A stretch of 64,000 bases of DNA from Falsibacillus albus (GTDB taxonomy: Bacteria > Bacillota > Bacilli > Bacillales > DSM-25281). Where the stretch lies: contig NZ_RCVZ01000009.1 of the NCBI RefSeq assembly GCF_003668575.1, positions 62,001 through 126,000 on the forward strand, given 5' to 3'. The notes below the pieces were generated by a model. The model worked only from the letters and a program-made list of their open reading frames with translations. It did not search any database and was not told the DNA's origin. The position numbers and the translations under genes were made by a program. This document shows, piece by piece, positions 27,159 to 37,267 of this stretch. Numbering within the stretch: position 1 is the stretch's first letter; every line of letters starts with the position of its first letter.

Positions 27159-28802
27159 ATGCCTACGAGCTTTTACCAGGCCATACCGGAAATCATTGAA
27201 CATGTCCGCATGGATGGACCGGCATCGATCTTGGATGTGGGAGTGGGATTTGGTAAATACGGTGTGCTTCTGAGGGAAGTATTTGATATTCCATTTGAGC
27301 GGTATGAGAAGAAAAGCTGGCAGCTGAAAATCGATGGCATAGAGGGATTCGAAGGGTACAAGAACCCGCTTCATGAGCACGTGTATGATCAAGTCATCTA
27401 TGGCGATGTCGAATCCGTCATTGATCAAATGGGGAGCTATGACACCATTCTGATGATCGATGTGCTGGAGCACTTTGAGAAACCGAAGGGACTGGAAATC
27501 ATTCGCAAACTGCTCGCTCATGCCAATAAATCGGTAATCATTTCAACTCCGTTATATCCCGACCCTCAGGGAGATTATTTGGGAAACTCACTTGAAACGC
27601 ACAAAAGCAGGTGGAATCTAATCGATCTCCTGTCTTTCGATTTTACGTTTAAGCAAGTGAACATAGATGAAAATGGAGCGCTTCTATTTAAAATCTTTCC
27701 GCATGAAAAAAAGGAGGAACCTCCCTCGCAGCCTCTGGTGAAAAAACTGAAGATTGCTTACGTCCTTCCCCATCTGAATTTGACCGGCGGATTGAAAATG
27801 CTGCTTCACCAAATGGAACATTTAAGAAGGAGAGGACATGAAATTTATGCCGTCTATAAGGGAGATCCTGGAACAAGGGCCGTCCCGAACTGGCATCCAA
27901 TCGAAGTGGATGGAGAAATCATCGTTCCACGCCATGACGGTTATAAAAATTACATTGAACACTGTGACATCATCGTTGCCGGCTGGTATCAGCAACTTCC
28001 TGAATTGATGGAAATGGCTGATAAAACCCTTTACTGGGAGCAGGGGCATAACTGGCTGTTTGGCGATTATCCAAACCTCTATGAAGCCCAGTGGATCAGG
28101 CAGGAAATGAACACTCTCTATCAATCTACGATCACGATGGCAAGTGTCTCCTCAACTGTTTCCGGTATTTTAAAAGCACGTTTTCAGAAGGACGCAGAAA
28201 TTATCCCGAACGGGGTGGACACCGATTTTTATTTCCCTTTAACGGAGGAACGAAGGGAAGAGGTATTGACCATCCTCCTTGTGGGGAATCCATTTTTAAA
28301 GTTTAAAGGATTCGATGTGGCTCTAAAGGCGCTTCGCCATGTCAGGAATTTAGGGCATCACTTCAAAGTGAAGTGGGTATGCCAGCACAATCCCGAGATC
28401 GGGCATGTTCCATTTTCGATCGAGTATGTGGTTCATCCAAGCCAAGAAGAACTGAGGAACCACTTCCAAACGGCGCACATTTTCCTGTTCACTTCCATGT
28501 ATGAAGGCTTTGGCATGCCGCCGTTGGAAGCCATGTCATGCGGCATTCCTGTCATTACGACAAGATGCGGCGGGATCAATGAATATGCAGACGGCGATAA
28601 CTGTCTGCAAGTCGAACCAGGCGACCATTTGGGAGCGGCCCAGGCGATCATTTCCTTATTAGAAGACAAGGGAAAACGAGATGAGTTGAGGAGAAAAGGA
28701 AGGAATACAGCGTTAAAATTCAGTCTTCATGAGGTCATCGGAAAATTAGAGCATTTTATGTACAAGATGAATCATCGAATTGATGAAACAGGGACTTATT
28801 AA
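27159..28802 (+). CDS. bifunctional SAM-dependent methyltransferase / family 4 glycosyltransferase
   Basis: A 547-residue fusion. Residues 1-180 form a class I methyltransferase with motif I LDVGVGFGKYG and MIDVLEHFE. From about 195 a GT-B glycosyltransferase follows: KIAYVLPHLNLTGGLK at its start, the IIPNGVDTDFYFP nucleotide-sugar segment and the EX7E motif EGFGMPPLEAMSCGIPVI. Such a fusion can extend and O-methylate a glycan. The gene starts one base after the GT2 stop codon, ensuring cotranscription. Convergence with a collagen-like gene at a shared terminator suggests glycosylation of that protein. Confidence 0.9.
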   Translation: MPTSFYQAIPEIIEHVRMDGPASILDVGVGFGKYGVLLREVFDIPFERYEKKSWQLKIDGIEGFEGYKNPLHEHVYDQVIYGDVESVIDQMGSYDTILMIDVLEHFEKPKGLEIIRKLLAHANKSVIISTPLYPDPQGDYLGNSLETHKSRWNLIDLLSFDFTFKQVNIDENGALLFKIFPHEKKEEPPSQPLVKKLKIAYVLPHLNLTGGLKMLLHQMEHLRRRGHEIYAVYKGDPGTRAVPNWHPIEVDGEIIVPRHDGYKNYIEHCDIIVAGWYQQLPELMEMADKTLYWEQGHNWLFGDYPNLYEAQWIRQEMNTLYQSTITMASVSSTVSGILKARFQKDAEIIPNGVDTDFYFPLTEERREEVLTILLVGNPFLKFKGFDVALKALRHVRNLGHHFKVKWVCQHNPEIGHVPFSIEYVVHPSQEELRNHFQTAHIFLFTSMYEGFGMPPLEAMSCGIPVITTRCGGINEYADGDNCLQVEPGDHLGAAQAIISLLEDKGKRDELRRKGRNTALKFSLHEVIGKLEHFMYKMNHRIDETGTY

Positions 28803-28820
28803 GGGTCCCTGTTTCATTTT
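28783..28820. terminator. shared bidirectional terminator
   Basis: ATGAAACAGGGAC/GTCCCTGTTTCAT arms span the stop codon of the methyltransferase-glycosyltransferase and are followed by TTTT; the other strand serves the convergent collagen-like gene. Confidence 0.8.
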
Positions 28821-28824
28821 GCAC

Positions 28825-30334
<1,510 letters not shown>

Positions 30335-30447
30335 ACTTGTCGAAAAATGTCGAATAATCGATAAATCGTGATTTTCGCAGATATAATTAATATTTCGCAG
30401 ATAAATTCAGGATTTCGTAGATAAATGCGGCAGTTTCGTAGATATCC
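30335..30447. repeat. dispersed TTTCGTAGATA element, copy 4
   Basis: Head CTTGTCGAAAAATGTCG, AATAATCGATAAATCG, then units with C bases at 30376, 30396, 30416 and 30437 (20, 20, 21 bp), ending GATATCC. Closest in sequence to copy 3. Confidence 0.85.
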
Positions 30448-30645
30448 CTTTTAGCGAACAGTGAATGGACGTGAAATGAAGGCTGGAATTTAATTTCCAT
30501 CTCTATTTTTCAATTCTCAGGTTCCAATCAATAGCACAAACAGAGAAAAAAGCACCTTCTAATGATAAAAAGCAGTTCCGCGACTGTCCTCGTTATTCGT
30601 ACTCTTTTCTTATATAATTAGAGGAAAAGCAAAGGGGAGACGAAT

Positions 30646-31212
30646 ATGACGACGAAAAATAATGAGCTGTCATTGGAGCAGCGCGAAGAACTGCTTGGAA
30701 CGTTGAAAGCGCGTTTTGAAAAAAACATGAACCGGCATGAAGGGCTGAAATGGGCGAAAGTACAAGATAAGCTTGAAACGAATATTGAAAAACTGTGGTC
30801 GCTCCATGAAATGGAAGCCACTGACGGTGAACCGGATGTTGTCGGCTATGATCAGCAGACGGGCGAATATGTTTTCTACGATTGTTCAGCGGAAAGTCCT
30901 AAAGGCAGAAGAAGCATATGCTACGACCGTGAAGCGCTGGAGTCAAGAAAGAAGCACAAACCAGAAAATAGTGCGATGGATATGGCAGCTGCCATGGGCA
31001 TTGAAATGTTAACAGAAGAACAATATCGCGAGTTTCAGAAGCTTGGAAACTTTGATCTGAAATCGTCGAGCTGGGTGAAGACGCCTGATCATATTCGGAA
31101 TCTTGGAGGGGCCATCTTTTGTGACCGCCGCTACGACACGGTCTTTGTGTACCACAACGGAGCAGAATCCTATTATGCTGCAAGAGGGTTCCGCGGCTCG
31201 TTACGGGTCTAA
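30646..31212 (+). CDS. DUF4256-family protein
   Basis: A 188-residue soluble protein with the hallmarks of DUF4256: LLGTLKARFEKNMNRH, WAKVQ, MEATDGEPDVVGYD, and the C-terminal FCDRRYDTVFVYHNGAESYYAARGFRG. The function is unknown. AAAGGGGAG lies upstream of the ATG and TATAAT at about 30614-30619 may be its -10 element, though no convincing -35 is visible. Full length for the family. A truncated acetyltransferase gene follows after 47 bases. Confidence 0.85.
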   Translation: MTTKNNELSLEQREELLGTLKARFEKNMNRHEGLKWAKVQDKLETNIEKLWSLHEMEATDGEPDVVGYDQQTGEYVFYDCSAESPKGRRSICYDREALESRKKHKPENSAMDMAAAMGIEMLTEEQYREFQKLGNFDLKSSSWVKTPDHIRNLGGAIFCDRRYDTVFVYHNGAESYYAARGFRGSLRV

Positions 31213-31259
31213 ATCGGCGACAGGGAAACAAGGAAACGGTCCAAGAGTGATGTGTTCAC

Positions 31260-31691
31260 GTGATTCCGGATTCTTTCCTTGCCAATTTGTCATTAGAACA
31301 AACGCTGCAGCGGTTTTTAGGCATACTGGATGGAAAGGAAGCATTTTGTTTCGTTGCGGTTCAAGAAGATAAGATTGTCGGGTTTGCGATCGGTTCATTT
31401 CCAGACTATGCCCCTGATGGGTTCGTAGGAGAGTTAAATACCGTCTATGTCATGCCTGATTTCCTGAACAGAGGAATCGGAAAGAAGCTGTTTTGCTCGG
31501 TGATTGAGCAATTTAAGGAATACCAAGTCAATTCGATGTTCTTGACAGTATTCCGGCATAATTTCGAAGCAAGAAAAGTGTACGAAGCTTTGGGTGGAAC
31601 ACTGTTAAAAGATTATCCTGCGACAATAAATGGCCAAGAACTCGAGATAACTATATATGGATGGTCAGATTTGTCGATACTTTCATTCTAG
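31260..31691 (+). pseudogene. N-terminally truncated GNAT acetyltransferase
   Basis: The frame encodes the acetyl-CoA-binding core of a GNAT protein (VYVMPDFLNRGIGKKLF) and a complete C-terminus, but begins at a residue that aligns with about position 32 of the intact relative at 50256 (IPDSFLANLSLEQ against MSDEFLMKISYEQ). An in-frame TGA lies 12 bases before the GTG and no ribosome binding site is visible. The missing part includes the first strand and helix. Probably a remnant, possibly created by the deletion that placed it next to the DUF4256 gene; translation from the GTG as a short protein cannot be excluded. Confidence 0.7.
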
Positions 31692-31700
31692 ATTAGGACA

Positions 31701-31732
31701 AAGACCGATTGCTGCTCAATCGGTCTTTTCTC
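31701..31732 (+). terminator. terminator after the truncated GNAT gene
   Basis: AAGACCGATT/AATCGGTCTT arms with a 7-base loop and a T-rich tail. Confidence 0.85.
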
Positions 31733-31834
31733 ATTCCTCCTGTCCATCCATATATTGGCTTCCACGGACGCTTGATTTTTTTGTTAAAATTTCCTTGGAG
31801 TATCTAATTATGACAATCGAAGGAGCATCAAGAT

Positions 31835-32692
31835 TTGAATCAACCAAAAGCAATTATCAAACGAAAATTCATCGGAATCCCATTGGCAATCATCATTTCA
31901 CTTTTTATCTTGCCTTTGATCATAGGGATGGAGCAAAGCTATGGAGAATCATTGATTTCATACGGAGCATTTGCGCTTCCATTCATTCTATTATTTGGCG
32001 TGCCGGTACATATTATTTCTACATTCCTAGCCCTAAAAGTCCCTCGCTATAAAACGTTATTAAACTTTGTGATACATATTGGGTCCGCATACTTGGTGGC
32101 TTTCTTGCTGTTCAAAAGCGAATGGTACTTTATCAGTGTATGCACGGCATCAATTGCGGCGATCTTTTTCGCGGTCGATGAAGTGCTGTTCCGTCCGAAC
32201 AATAGCCGAATAAAGAAGGTTCTGCTTTCTCTCGTGCCAATCGCAGTATGGGCAGCGGTATATTCACCGATTATGATTGGATCCATTCAAGCCAAACATA
32301 CCTTAGCGGAGATTAATAAGGAAGGAAAGCCCATACCTGAAATCACGGTTAATGGTGAAACAAAAAGCTTCCTTAAGGCTACATATTGCTGGGACAGCGA
32401 CAACAGCAGCGGCTGTCCGGAGAATGACCATCCTTTTCTCCTAGGCAAGCATGATAGTGAGAAGTATATATTCGATGCACCCGGAAAATCGAATATTTCC
32501 ATTCATTTAAAAGGTACAAAGCAAGATTATAGTCTCGTCATCTATTACATTGAAGGAAATGAAACGAAGAAATTAACCACAAAAAAACATCAATTTAGCC
32601 TGCCGGCAGACGTTCCCGACCAATACGTCAAAGCCATGGTGATTACGGAAAACTCTAGGAAAATATCCTTATGGTTTGGCATTAGGCATTGA
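31835..32692 (+). CDS. polytopic membrane protein with exterior C-terminal domain, unknown
   Basis: A 285-residue protein with about five membrane segments (residues 13-30, 41-65, 74-92, 97-115, 128-148) and a C-terminal domain of about 130 residues predicted outside, containing CWDSDNSSGCPEN with two cysteines that could form a disulphide. Start is TTG 31835, nine bases after GAAGGAG. No family recognised. Monocistronic, followed by its own terminator. Confidence 0.75.
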   Translation: MNQPKAIIKRKFIGIPLAIIISLFILPLIIGMEQSYGESLISYGAFALPFILLFGVPVHIISTFLALKVPRYKTLLNFVIHIGSAYLVAFLLFKSEWYFISVCTASIAAIFFAVDEVLFRPNNSRIKKVLLSLVPIAVWAAVYSPIMIGSIQAKHTLAEINKEGKPIPEITVNGETKSFLKATYCWDSDNSSGCPENDHPFLLGKHDSEKYIFDAPGKSNISIHLKGTKQDYSLVIYYIEGNETKKLTTKKHQFSLPADVPDQYVKAMVITENSRKISLWFGIRH

Positions 32693-32698
32693 TAGGTG

Positions 32699-32735
32699 GG
32701 GAAGCGAGTCCTGTGGGCTTGCTTCTTTTTTGTTT
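32699..32735 (+). terminator. terminator after the membrane protein
   Basis: GAAGCGAG and CTTGCTTC arms around TCCTGTGGG, then TTTTTTG. Confidence 0.75.
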
Positions 32736-32767
32736 GGGGTTTTCTAATAAAAATATCATTTGGTGTT

Positions 32768-32914
32768 GATTAGAGCGAGCATCCTGCCGTGGATAACATA
32801 GCACCCATTGATAGATAGCAGCTACCTTACGAATTAAGTTTTTTTGAAGGAAAGCGGAAGGAGGGGCAACATGCAAAAGCCCCCTTAACGGCGTAACGTC
32901 GCTAAGGGGGCTAT
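32768..32914. other. degraded GC-rich repeat end plus an isolated strong hairpin
   Basis: 32768-32843 keeps traces of the dispersed element tail (AGAGCGAGCATCCTGC, then TTGATAGATAGCA). At 32878-32914 AGCCCCCTTA/TAAGGGGGCT forms a strong stem whose minus-strand side is followed by TTTT, although no minus-strand gene ends there. The rest up to 33090 is AT-rich promoter-like DNA for helD. Confidence 0.5.
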
Positions 32915-33090
32915 AATCGATCAAAAATAAAAAAGCACCTATTGAAAAAAAGATGCTTTCGTGGTAAATTTATATAGTTAATCGTTATATAATTAAAATT
33001 ATTTAATATTTTCCCTATAATAATTATATAACAAAACCTGTTCGTTCGTCAACACCTGTATTATAAATTTTTTTCAAGGAGTGTTTGCCT

Positions 33091-35412
33091 ATGGATCCAT
33101 TATTTCAGCAGGAGCAAAAAAGAGTGGATAGCGTGATGGAAATCATCGAGGAGCAGATCGACCGGCTGGAGGAGGAAACCTCGCGTCGAAGAGATGAAGT
33201 CGTGAATATCCGCAGGCACTTTTGGGATGAAGTCAAGGTCAATACGGATACGTTCGATGACTATCTGGAGACGATCATCGGTTTGCGGCAGGAGGCTCAG
33301 GCTCTATCTGTCACCCAAAGCACCCATAGACATGCTTACAATAAATTGACTGCACTGCGGCGTATGCACGATGCGCCGTATTTCGGCCGGATTGATTTAG
33401 TCGAAGAAGGAGAATCGTCTCCAGAACCAATTTATATCGGAATCTCCACATTGACCGATAAGGAGGGGGATGATTTTCTCATCTATGACTGGAGGGCACC
33501 GGTCTCCAGTGTTTACTACGATTATGAGCCTGGTCCCGCCCGATACGATACACCGGGCGGGGAAATCAAAGGCGAATTGAAGAAAAAGTGGCAGTATTTG
33601 ATCCGGGGCGGAGAGCTGCAGTCGATGTTCGACACCAGCCTCACCATCGGGGATGAAATTTTGCAGCAGGTGCTGGGCAAAGGCACGGATAAGCATATGC
33701 ACAATATTGTCGCGACGATCCAGCAGGAGCAAAATCGGATCATTCGCCATGATAAAAAGCGGCTGTTGATCGTACACGGTGCAGCCGGCAGCGGAAAGAC
33801 ATCGGCTGCCCTTCAGCGGATTGCCTACTTGCTCTATAAATATCGAGACCGTCTGAACGCGGATCAAATCATTCTTTTTTCACCGAATTCGATGTTCAAC
33901 AGCTATGTGTCCAACGTGCTGCCTGAACTCGGCGAAGAGAACATGCAGCAGGTGACGTTCCAAGAGTACCTAGTCAATCGCTTAAGCAAGGAATTTCAAG
34001 TGGAGGATCCTTACGAGCAATTGGAATATGTGTTGACCGCATCAGACGACCCACTATATGAGACAAGGGTCGCGGGCATTCACTTTAAGGCTTCCAACCG
34101 TTTCTTCGAGGAGATCCATTCATACAGAGGTTCCCTGGAAACGTCCGGAATGATGTTTAAGAACATTGTCTTCAGAGGAGAACCGATCGTGACAGCAGAG
34201 GAAATGAAAGAAAAATTTTATAAAATCCACTCATCGCTTCGTTTTCATAACAGGCTGGAGAAGTTGAAGGAATGGCTGATGAAGAAAATGACGGAAGTTG
34301 AAAAGGGAGAACGGACGAAACCATGGGTCGAAGAGGAAATCGAGCTGCTTTCGAACGCAGAATACCATAAGATGCGTACCATTTTAGCAGAAAAAAGCGG
34401 CTATAAAAGGGAAGAGATCGCCGATTATGAGGTGGAGCCCGAAGCACTTGCCCGCTTGATTGTCCGTCGGAAGTTCAAGCCGCTTCGCAAAAGAATCCGT
34501 TCCCTTCAATTTATCGATGTGAAAGGGATGTACAGGGAGCTTTTCGCTGGCCGACCACTGGAAAGCAGAATTCCTGACGAGTGGCCGGGGATTTGCAAGA
34601 TGACGATTGAATTGCTGAATGAAGGGAAGCTTTCCTATGAAGACGCGACGCCGTATTTATTATTGAAGGAACTGATTTATGGCTTTCGGATCAATGGATC
34701 GATCAAGCATATCCTGGTTGACGAGGCGCAAGACTACTCCCCGTTCCAATTCGAGTTTTTGAAGCGGTTGTTCCCTTCGGCGAAGATGACGGTGCTCGGG
34801 GATTTCAACCAAGCGATCTTTTCACACGCAAGTGAAATGACGGATTTTCACGATTTGGAAAGCCTCTATGGTCCTGAGGAAACGGAAGTCATCAACATGA
34901 CGCGGAGCTACCGATCGACCAAACCGATCATCGAATTTACAAGGAGCCTTGTTCCAAACGGAGACCGGATCCTTCCGTTTGAACGCGAAGGAAAGAAACC
35001 CGGGTTGATTCAATTGCAAAATCAGGAAGAGCTTCATCACAGCATTGAATCTAAAGTGGCTGAGCTTCGGGCCACTGGCTATCACAGCATCGCGGTCATC
35101 TGCAAATCGGCAGAGGAAAGCAGGCGTGCATACGAAGGCTTGTCCGGCATCGACGGCATTAAGCTCATGCGAAAAGGCGCAATGGAATACGAGCAGGGTG
35201 TGGTCATCCTCCCTTCCTATTTATCCAAAGGAATCGAGTTTGACGCAGTCATCGTGTATGATGCATCCGAAGAGGCCTACGGATCAGAGAATTTGCGCAG
35301 AACCTTCTACACCGTCTGCACCCGCGCGATGCATGAACTTCAGCTCTACAGCCTGGGGGCGCCAAGTCCATTTATGAAGAAAGCAATCGATGAAGAGTTT
35401 GTACGGGTTTGA
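33091..35412 (+). CDS. helD: HelD, RNA polymerase recycling ATPase (UvrD/Rep-like)
   Basis: The 773-residue protein is the length of B. subtilis HelD. It has the charged N-terminal coiled coil that enters the RNA polymerase secondary channel (about 5-75), a Walker A motif GAAGSGKTSAALQR near residue 232, the large HelD-specific insert, motif II DEAQDYSPFQ near 550, and superfamily 1 motifs to the end (RSYRSTKPI, FYTVCTRAMHEL). HelD releases stalled RNA polymerase from DNA. The ATG at 33091 follows AAGGAG; TTG 33085 is too close. A decayed piece of its 3' end occurs at 36888. Confidence 0.95.
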   Translation: MDPLFQQEQKRVDSVMEIIEEQIDRLEEETSRRRDEVVNIRRHFWDEVKVNTDTFDDYLETIIGLRQEAQALSVTQSTHRHAYNKLTALRRMHDAPYFGRIDLVEEGESSPEPIYIGISTLTDKEGDDFLIYDWRAPVSSVYYDYEPGPARYDTPGGEIKGELKKKWQYLIRGGELQSMFDTSLTIGDEILQQVLGKGTDKHMHNIVATIQQEQNRIIRHDKKRLLIVHGAAGSGKTSAALQRIAYLLYKYRDRLNADQIILFSPNSMFNSYVSNVLPELGEENMQQVTFQEYLVNRLSKEFQVEDPYEQLEYVLTASDDPLYETRVAGIHFKASNRFFEEIHSYRGSLETSGMMFKNIVFRGEPIVTAEEMKEKFYKIHSSLRFHNRLEKLKEWLMKKMTEVEKGERTKPWVEEEIELLSNAEYHKMRTILAEKSGYKREEIADYEVEPEALARLIVRRKFKPLRKRIRSLQFIDVKGMYRELFAGRPLESRIPDEWPGICKMTIELLNEGKLSYEDATPYLLLKELIYGFRINGSIKHILVDEAQDYSPFQFEFLKRLFPSAKMTVLGDFNQAIFSHASEMTDFHDLESLYGPEETEVINMTRSYRSTKPIIEFTRSLVPNGDRILPFEREGKKPGLIQLQNQEELHHSIESKVAELRATGYHSIAVICKSAEESRRAYEGLSGIDGIKLMRKGAMEYEQGVVILPSYLSKGIEFDAVIVYDASEEAYGSENLRRTFYTVCTRAMHELQLYSLGAPSPFMKKAIDEEFVRV

Positions 35413-35416
35413 TACG

Positions 35417-35450
35417 AAAAAGCAAGGGGATGAGTCCTCTTGCTTTTTTT
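35417..35450 (+). terminator. helD terminator
   Basis: AAAAAGCAAGgGGA..TCCTCTTGCTTTTTTT, five bases past the stop codon. The same hairpin recurs at 37066 behind the helD remnant. Confidence 0.9.
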
Positions 35451-35814
35451 GATTCGCCATCAGGATGATCGCTTTCTGAAGGACTGACGACGAGCTTATG
35501 GGGTATATTTCTGAATGCAAGAATAAATAAATGCTATTCCATTAAAGGGCCATTAATGGAACAACTTTTAATACGGTGTAGACTTTATATTGTGCAACAA
35601 AAGATTTTGTGAAATGAAAAAACGAACGCATTTTAAAGGAAAGTGGATTAATTTTCAGAGGTCGTCATCTACAATTATGGACAAATTGTTAAATAATAGT
35701 GAACGAAATTTATAGGAATTTTACATTCGGATTCGAAAACGATAGCGTGAAGGAATTGATTTGGCTATGAAACAAGGAAAAAGGTTTGGCCGCTAAAATA
35801 ATCATTACTCTTAA
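35451..35814. other. AT-rich intergenic stretch
   Basis: No gene, repeat or clear signal found in this noncoding stretch between helD and the beta-propeller gene. Confidence 0.4.
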
Positions 35815-35818
35815 AATC

Positions 35819-35845
35819 ACAAACACTTTCACTAATCATATACTA
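35819..35845 (+). promoter_or_regulatory. possible sigma-K-type promoter
   Basis: AC at 35819 followed by a 16-base spacer and CATATACTA (35837-35845) fits the sigma-K pattern AC-N16-CATAnnnTA, about 35 bases upstream of the beta-propeller start codon. The pattern is short and may be chance. Confidence 0.3.
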
Positions 35846-35880
35846 GTTAGTAGAGGTGGTAATATTTAAGGAGAGATACA

Positions 35881-36876
35881 ATGAAAATTAATAGGAAGAA
35901 GCACTTCCATAATAAAAAGTGTGTACTAATACGTAAGAAAAAGATTTTTGCTTACGTAACTAACTTTGGCGATGATACTGTTTCAATGATAGATACCAAA
36001 AATGATAAAGTTACAGGTACTATTCCAGTGGGAGATCAACCAGATGGGATTACTATTTCCCCTCTAGTTAAACATGCATATGTTTCCAATACTAATAATA
36101 ACTCTGTTTCAGTTATAGATCTTTCTAGCAACAAGGTGGTCAATGAAATACCTGTTGGTGAGGGGCCGGTCGGCATAGCTGCGACTCCCAATGGAAGAAA
36201 AGTGTATGTAGCGAATTTCGGTGGTACAACCGTCTCAATCATTGATGTATGCAAGCAAACAGTGAAAAATATAGAAGTAGGAAATAACCCATTTGAGGTG
36301 GCATTTAGTCCAGATGGTAGAAAGGCATATGTTGCTGTAACAGTAAGTAACTATGTTGCAGTAATAGATACAAAAAAAGAATCAGTTATAGATAGGATTC
36401 CAATAACTGATGGAGAATTCCCACGAGACCTTGCGGTAACTCCGAATGGGAAAAAGCTATACGTGGCCAATCGCGGAAGAGGTGAGCCTAGTACGGTTTC
36501 TGTTATTGATCTTAAGGAAAATTTAGTGACGAATACAATAAATGTAGGTATTAGACCGAATGGTGTAGCTGTTACACCAGATGGGAAGAAGGTTTATATA
36601 ACTAATATTAGTAGTGATAATGTAACAGTAGTGAATGCATTTGATGATTCAATTATTGCTACGATTGATGTTGGAGATGGTCCAACGGATGTTTGTATTA
36701 CCCCCAATGGAAAAAAGGCTTATATCACTAACTTTAATGCAGGGACCGTCTCGGTTATTTGTATTAGAACTGATATGGTTATTACTACGATTACTACAGG
36801 AAAGCAAACAAGCGATTGTGCTATTACTCATTCATGTTTTCCTTCACTTCGTATAGACAATTCAAAAACTGATTAG
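35881..36876 (+). CDS. YVTN-family beta-propeller protein
   Basis: The 331-residue protein has about seven repeats of roughly 42 residues, each with an AYVTNFGDDTVSMID-like strand and a P.G..P.gi..sPdG turn, forming a seven-bladed propeller. There is no signal peptide; the N-terminus is strongly basic. AAGGAGAGA precedes the ATG. The last 12 or so codons (CFPSLRIDNSKTD) are not propeller-like: the DNA from 36844 matches the 3' end of the histidine-phosphatase gene at 38768 in another frame, so the C-terminus is a recombination product. Partner and location unknown. Confidence 0.85.
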   Translation: MKINRKKHFHNKKCVLIRKKKIFAYVTNFGDDTVSMIDTKNDKVTGTIPVGDQPDGITISPLVKHAYVSNTNNNSVSVIDLSSNKVVNEIPVGEGPVGIAATPNGRKVYVANFGGTTVSIIDVCKQTVKNIEVGNNPFEVAFSPDGRKAYVAVTVSNYVAVIDTKKESVIDRIPITDGEFPRDLAVTPNGKKLYVANRGRGEPSTVSVIDLKENLVTNTINVGIRPNGVAVTPDGKKVYITNISSDNVTVVNAFDDSIIATIDVGDGPTDVCITPNGKKAYITNFNAGTVSVICIRTDMVITTITTGKQTSDCAITHSCFPSLRIDNSKTD

Positions 36877-36887
36877 AAAAGACTTTT

Positions 36888-37059
36888 TGATTGAACTGCT
36901 GAATGAAGGAAAGCTTTCCTGCGAATACGCGACGCCATATGAGGCGCAGGACTTTCTATACCGTGCACCCGCGCGATGCATGAACTCCCGCTCTACAGCC
37001 TGGGAGAGACAAGTTCATTTATAAAAAAAGCAATTGATGAAGAGTTTGTTCAGGTTTGA
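36888..37059 (+). pseudogene. helD 3'-end remnant with internal deletions
   Basis: Three blocks from the 3' part of helD are joined: GATTGAACTGCTGAATGAAGG onward matches about 34610-34665, GAGGCGCAGGACTT matches 34729, and the block from CTATACCGTGCACC to the TGA at 37059 matches 35307-35412. Substitutions and gaps break the frame. The helD terminator is also retained downstream. It is a decayed duplicate of the gene that ends 1.5 kb upstream. Confidence 0.88.
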
Positions 37060-37065
37060 GAGGAA

Positions 37066-37101
37066 AAGGCAAGGGGATGAGTCCTCTTGCTTTTTTTTAT
37101 T
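37066..37101 (+). terminator. duplicated helD terminator
   Basis: GGCAAGGGGATGAGTCCTCTTGCTTTTTTTT, nearly identical to the hairpin at 35417-35450. Confidence 0.85.
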
Positions 37102-37171
37102 TGAGCGAGAAGAGTATTGATGTGATTTAGAAATTAATGGATAATTGTTGGTGAAATGATATCCAGTCCGG

Positions 37172-37255
37172 AAATGTAAGATCATCCTTTCGAGGAGAAA
37201 AATGTAAGATGATCCTTTCGAGGAGAAAAATGTAAGATCAGCCTTTCGAGGAGAA
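37172..37255 (+). repeat. 28-bp tandem repeat, three units, each with a ribosome binding site and ATG-stop
   Basis: Units AAATGTAAGATCATCC-TTTCGAGGAGA start at 37172, 37200 and 37228. Each carries CGAGGAGAAA followed, in the first two junctions, by ATGTAA, i.e. a start codon immediately followed by a stop. The last unit supplies GAGGAGAAAGAGG, the ribosome binding site of the epimerase gene. Confidence 0.85.
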
Positions 37256-37267
37256 AGAGGTAGTGAT

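Noticed and set aside
26880-27521. 213-residue minus-strand frame across the two glycosyltransferase genes
   Set aside because: Covers the junction of two well-supported genes on the other strand; no domain or start signal.
32878-32914. Riboswitch or small RNA terminator
   Set aside because: Only an isolated hairpin is visible, with no upstream conserved elements; kept as a hairpin, not as an RNA gene.
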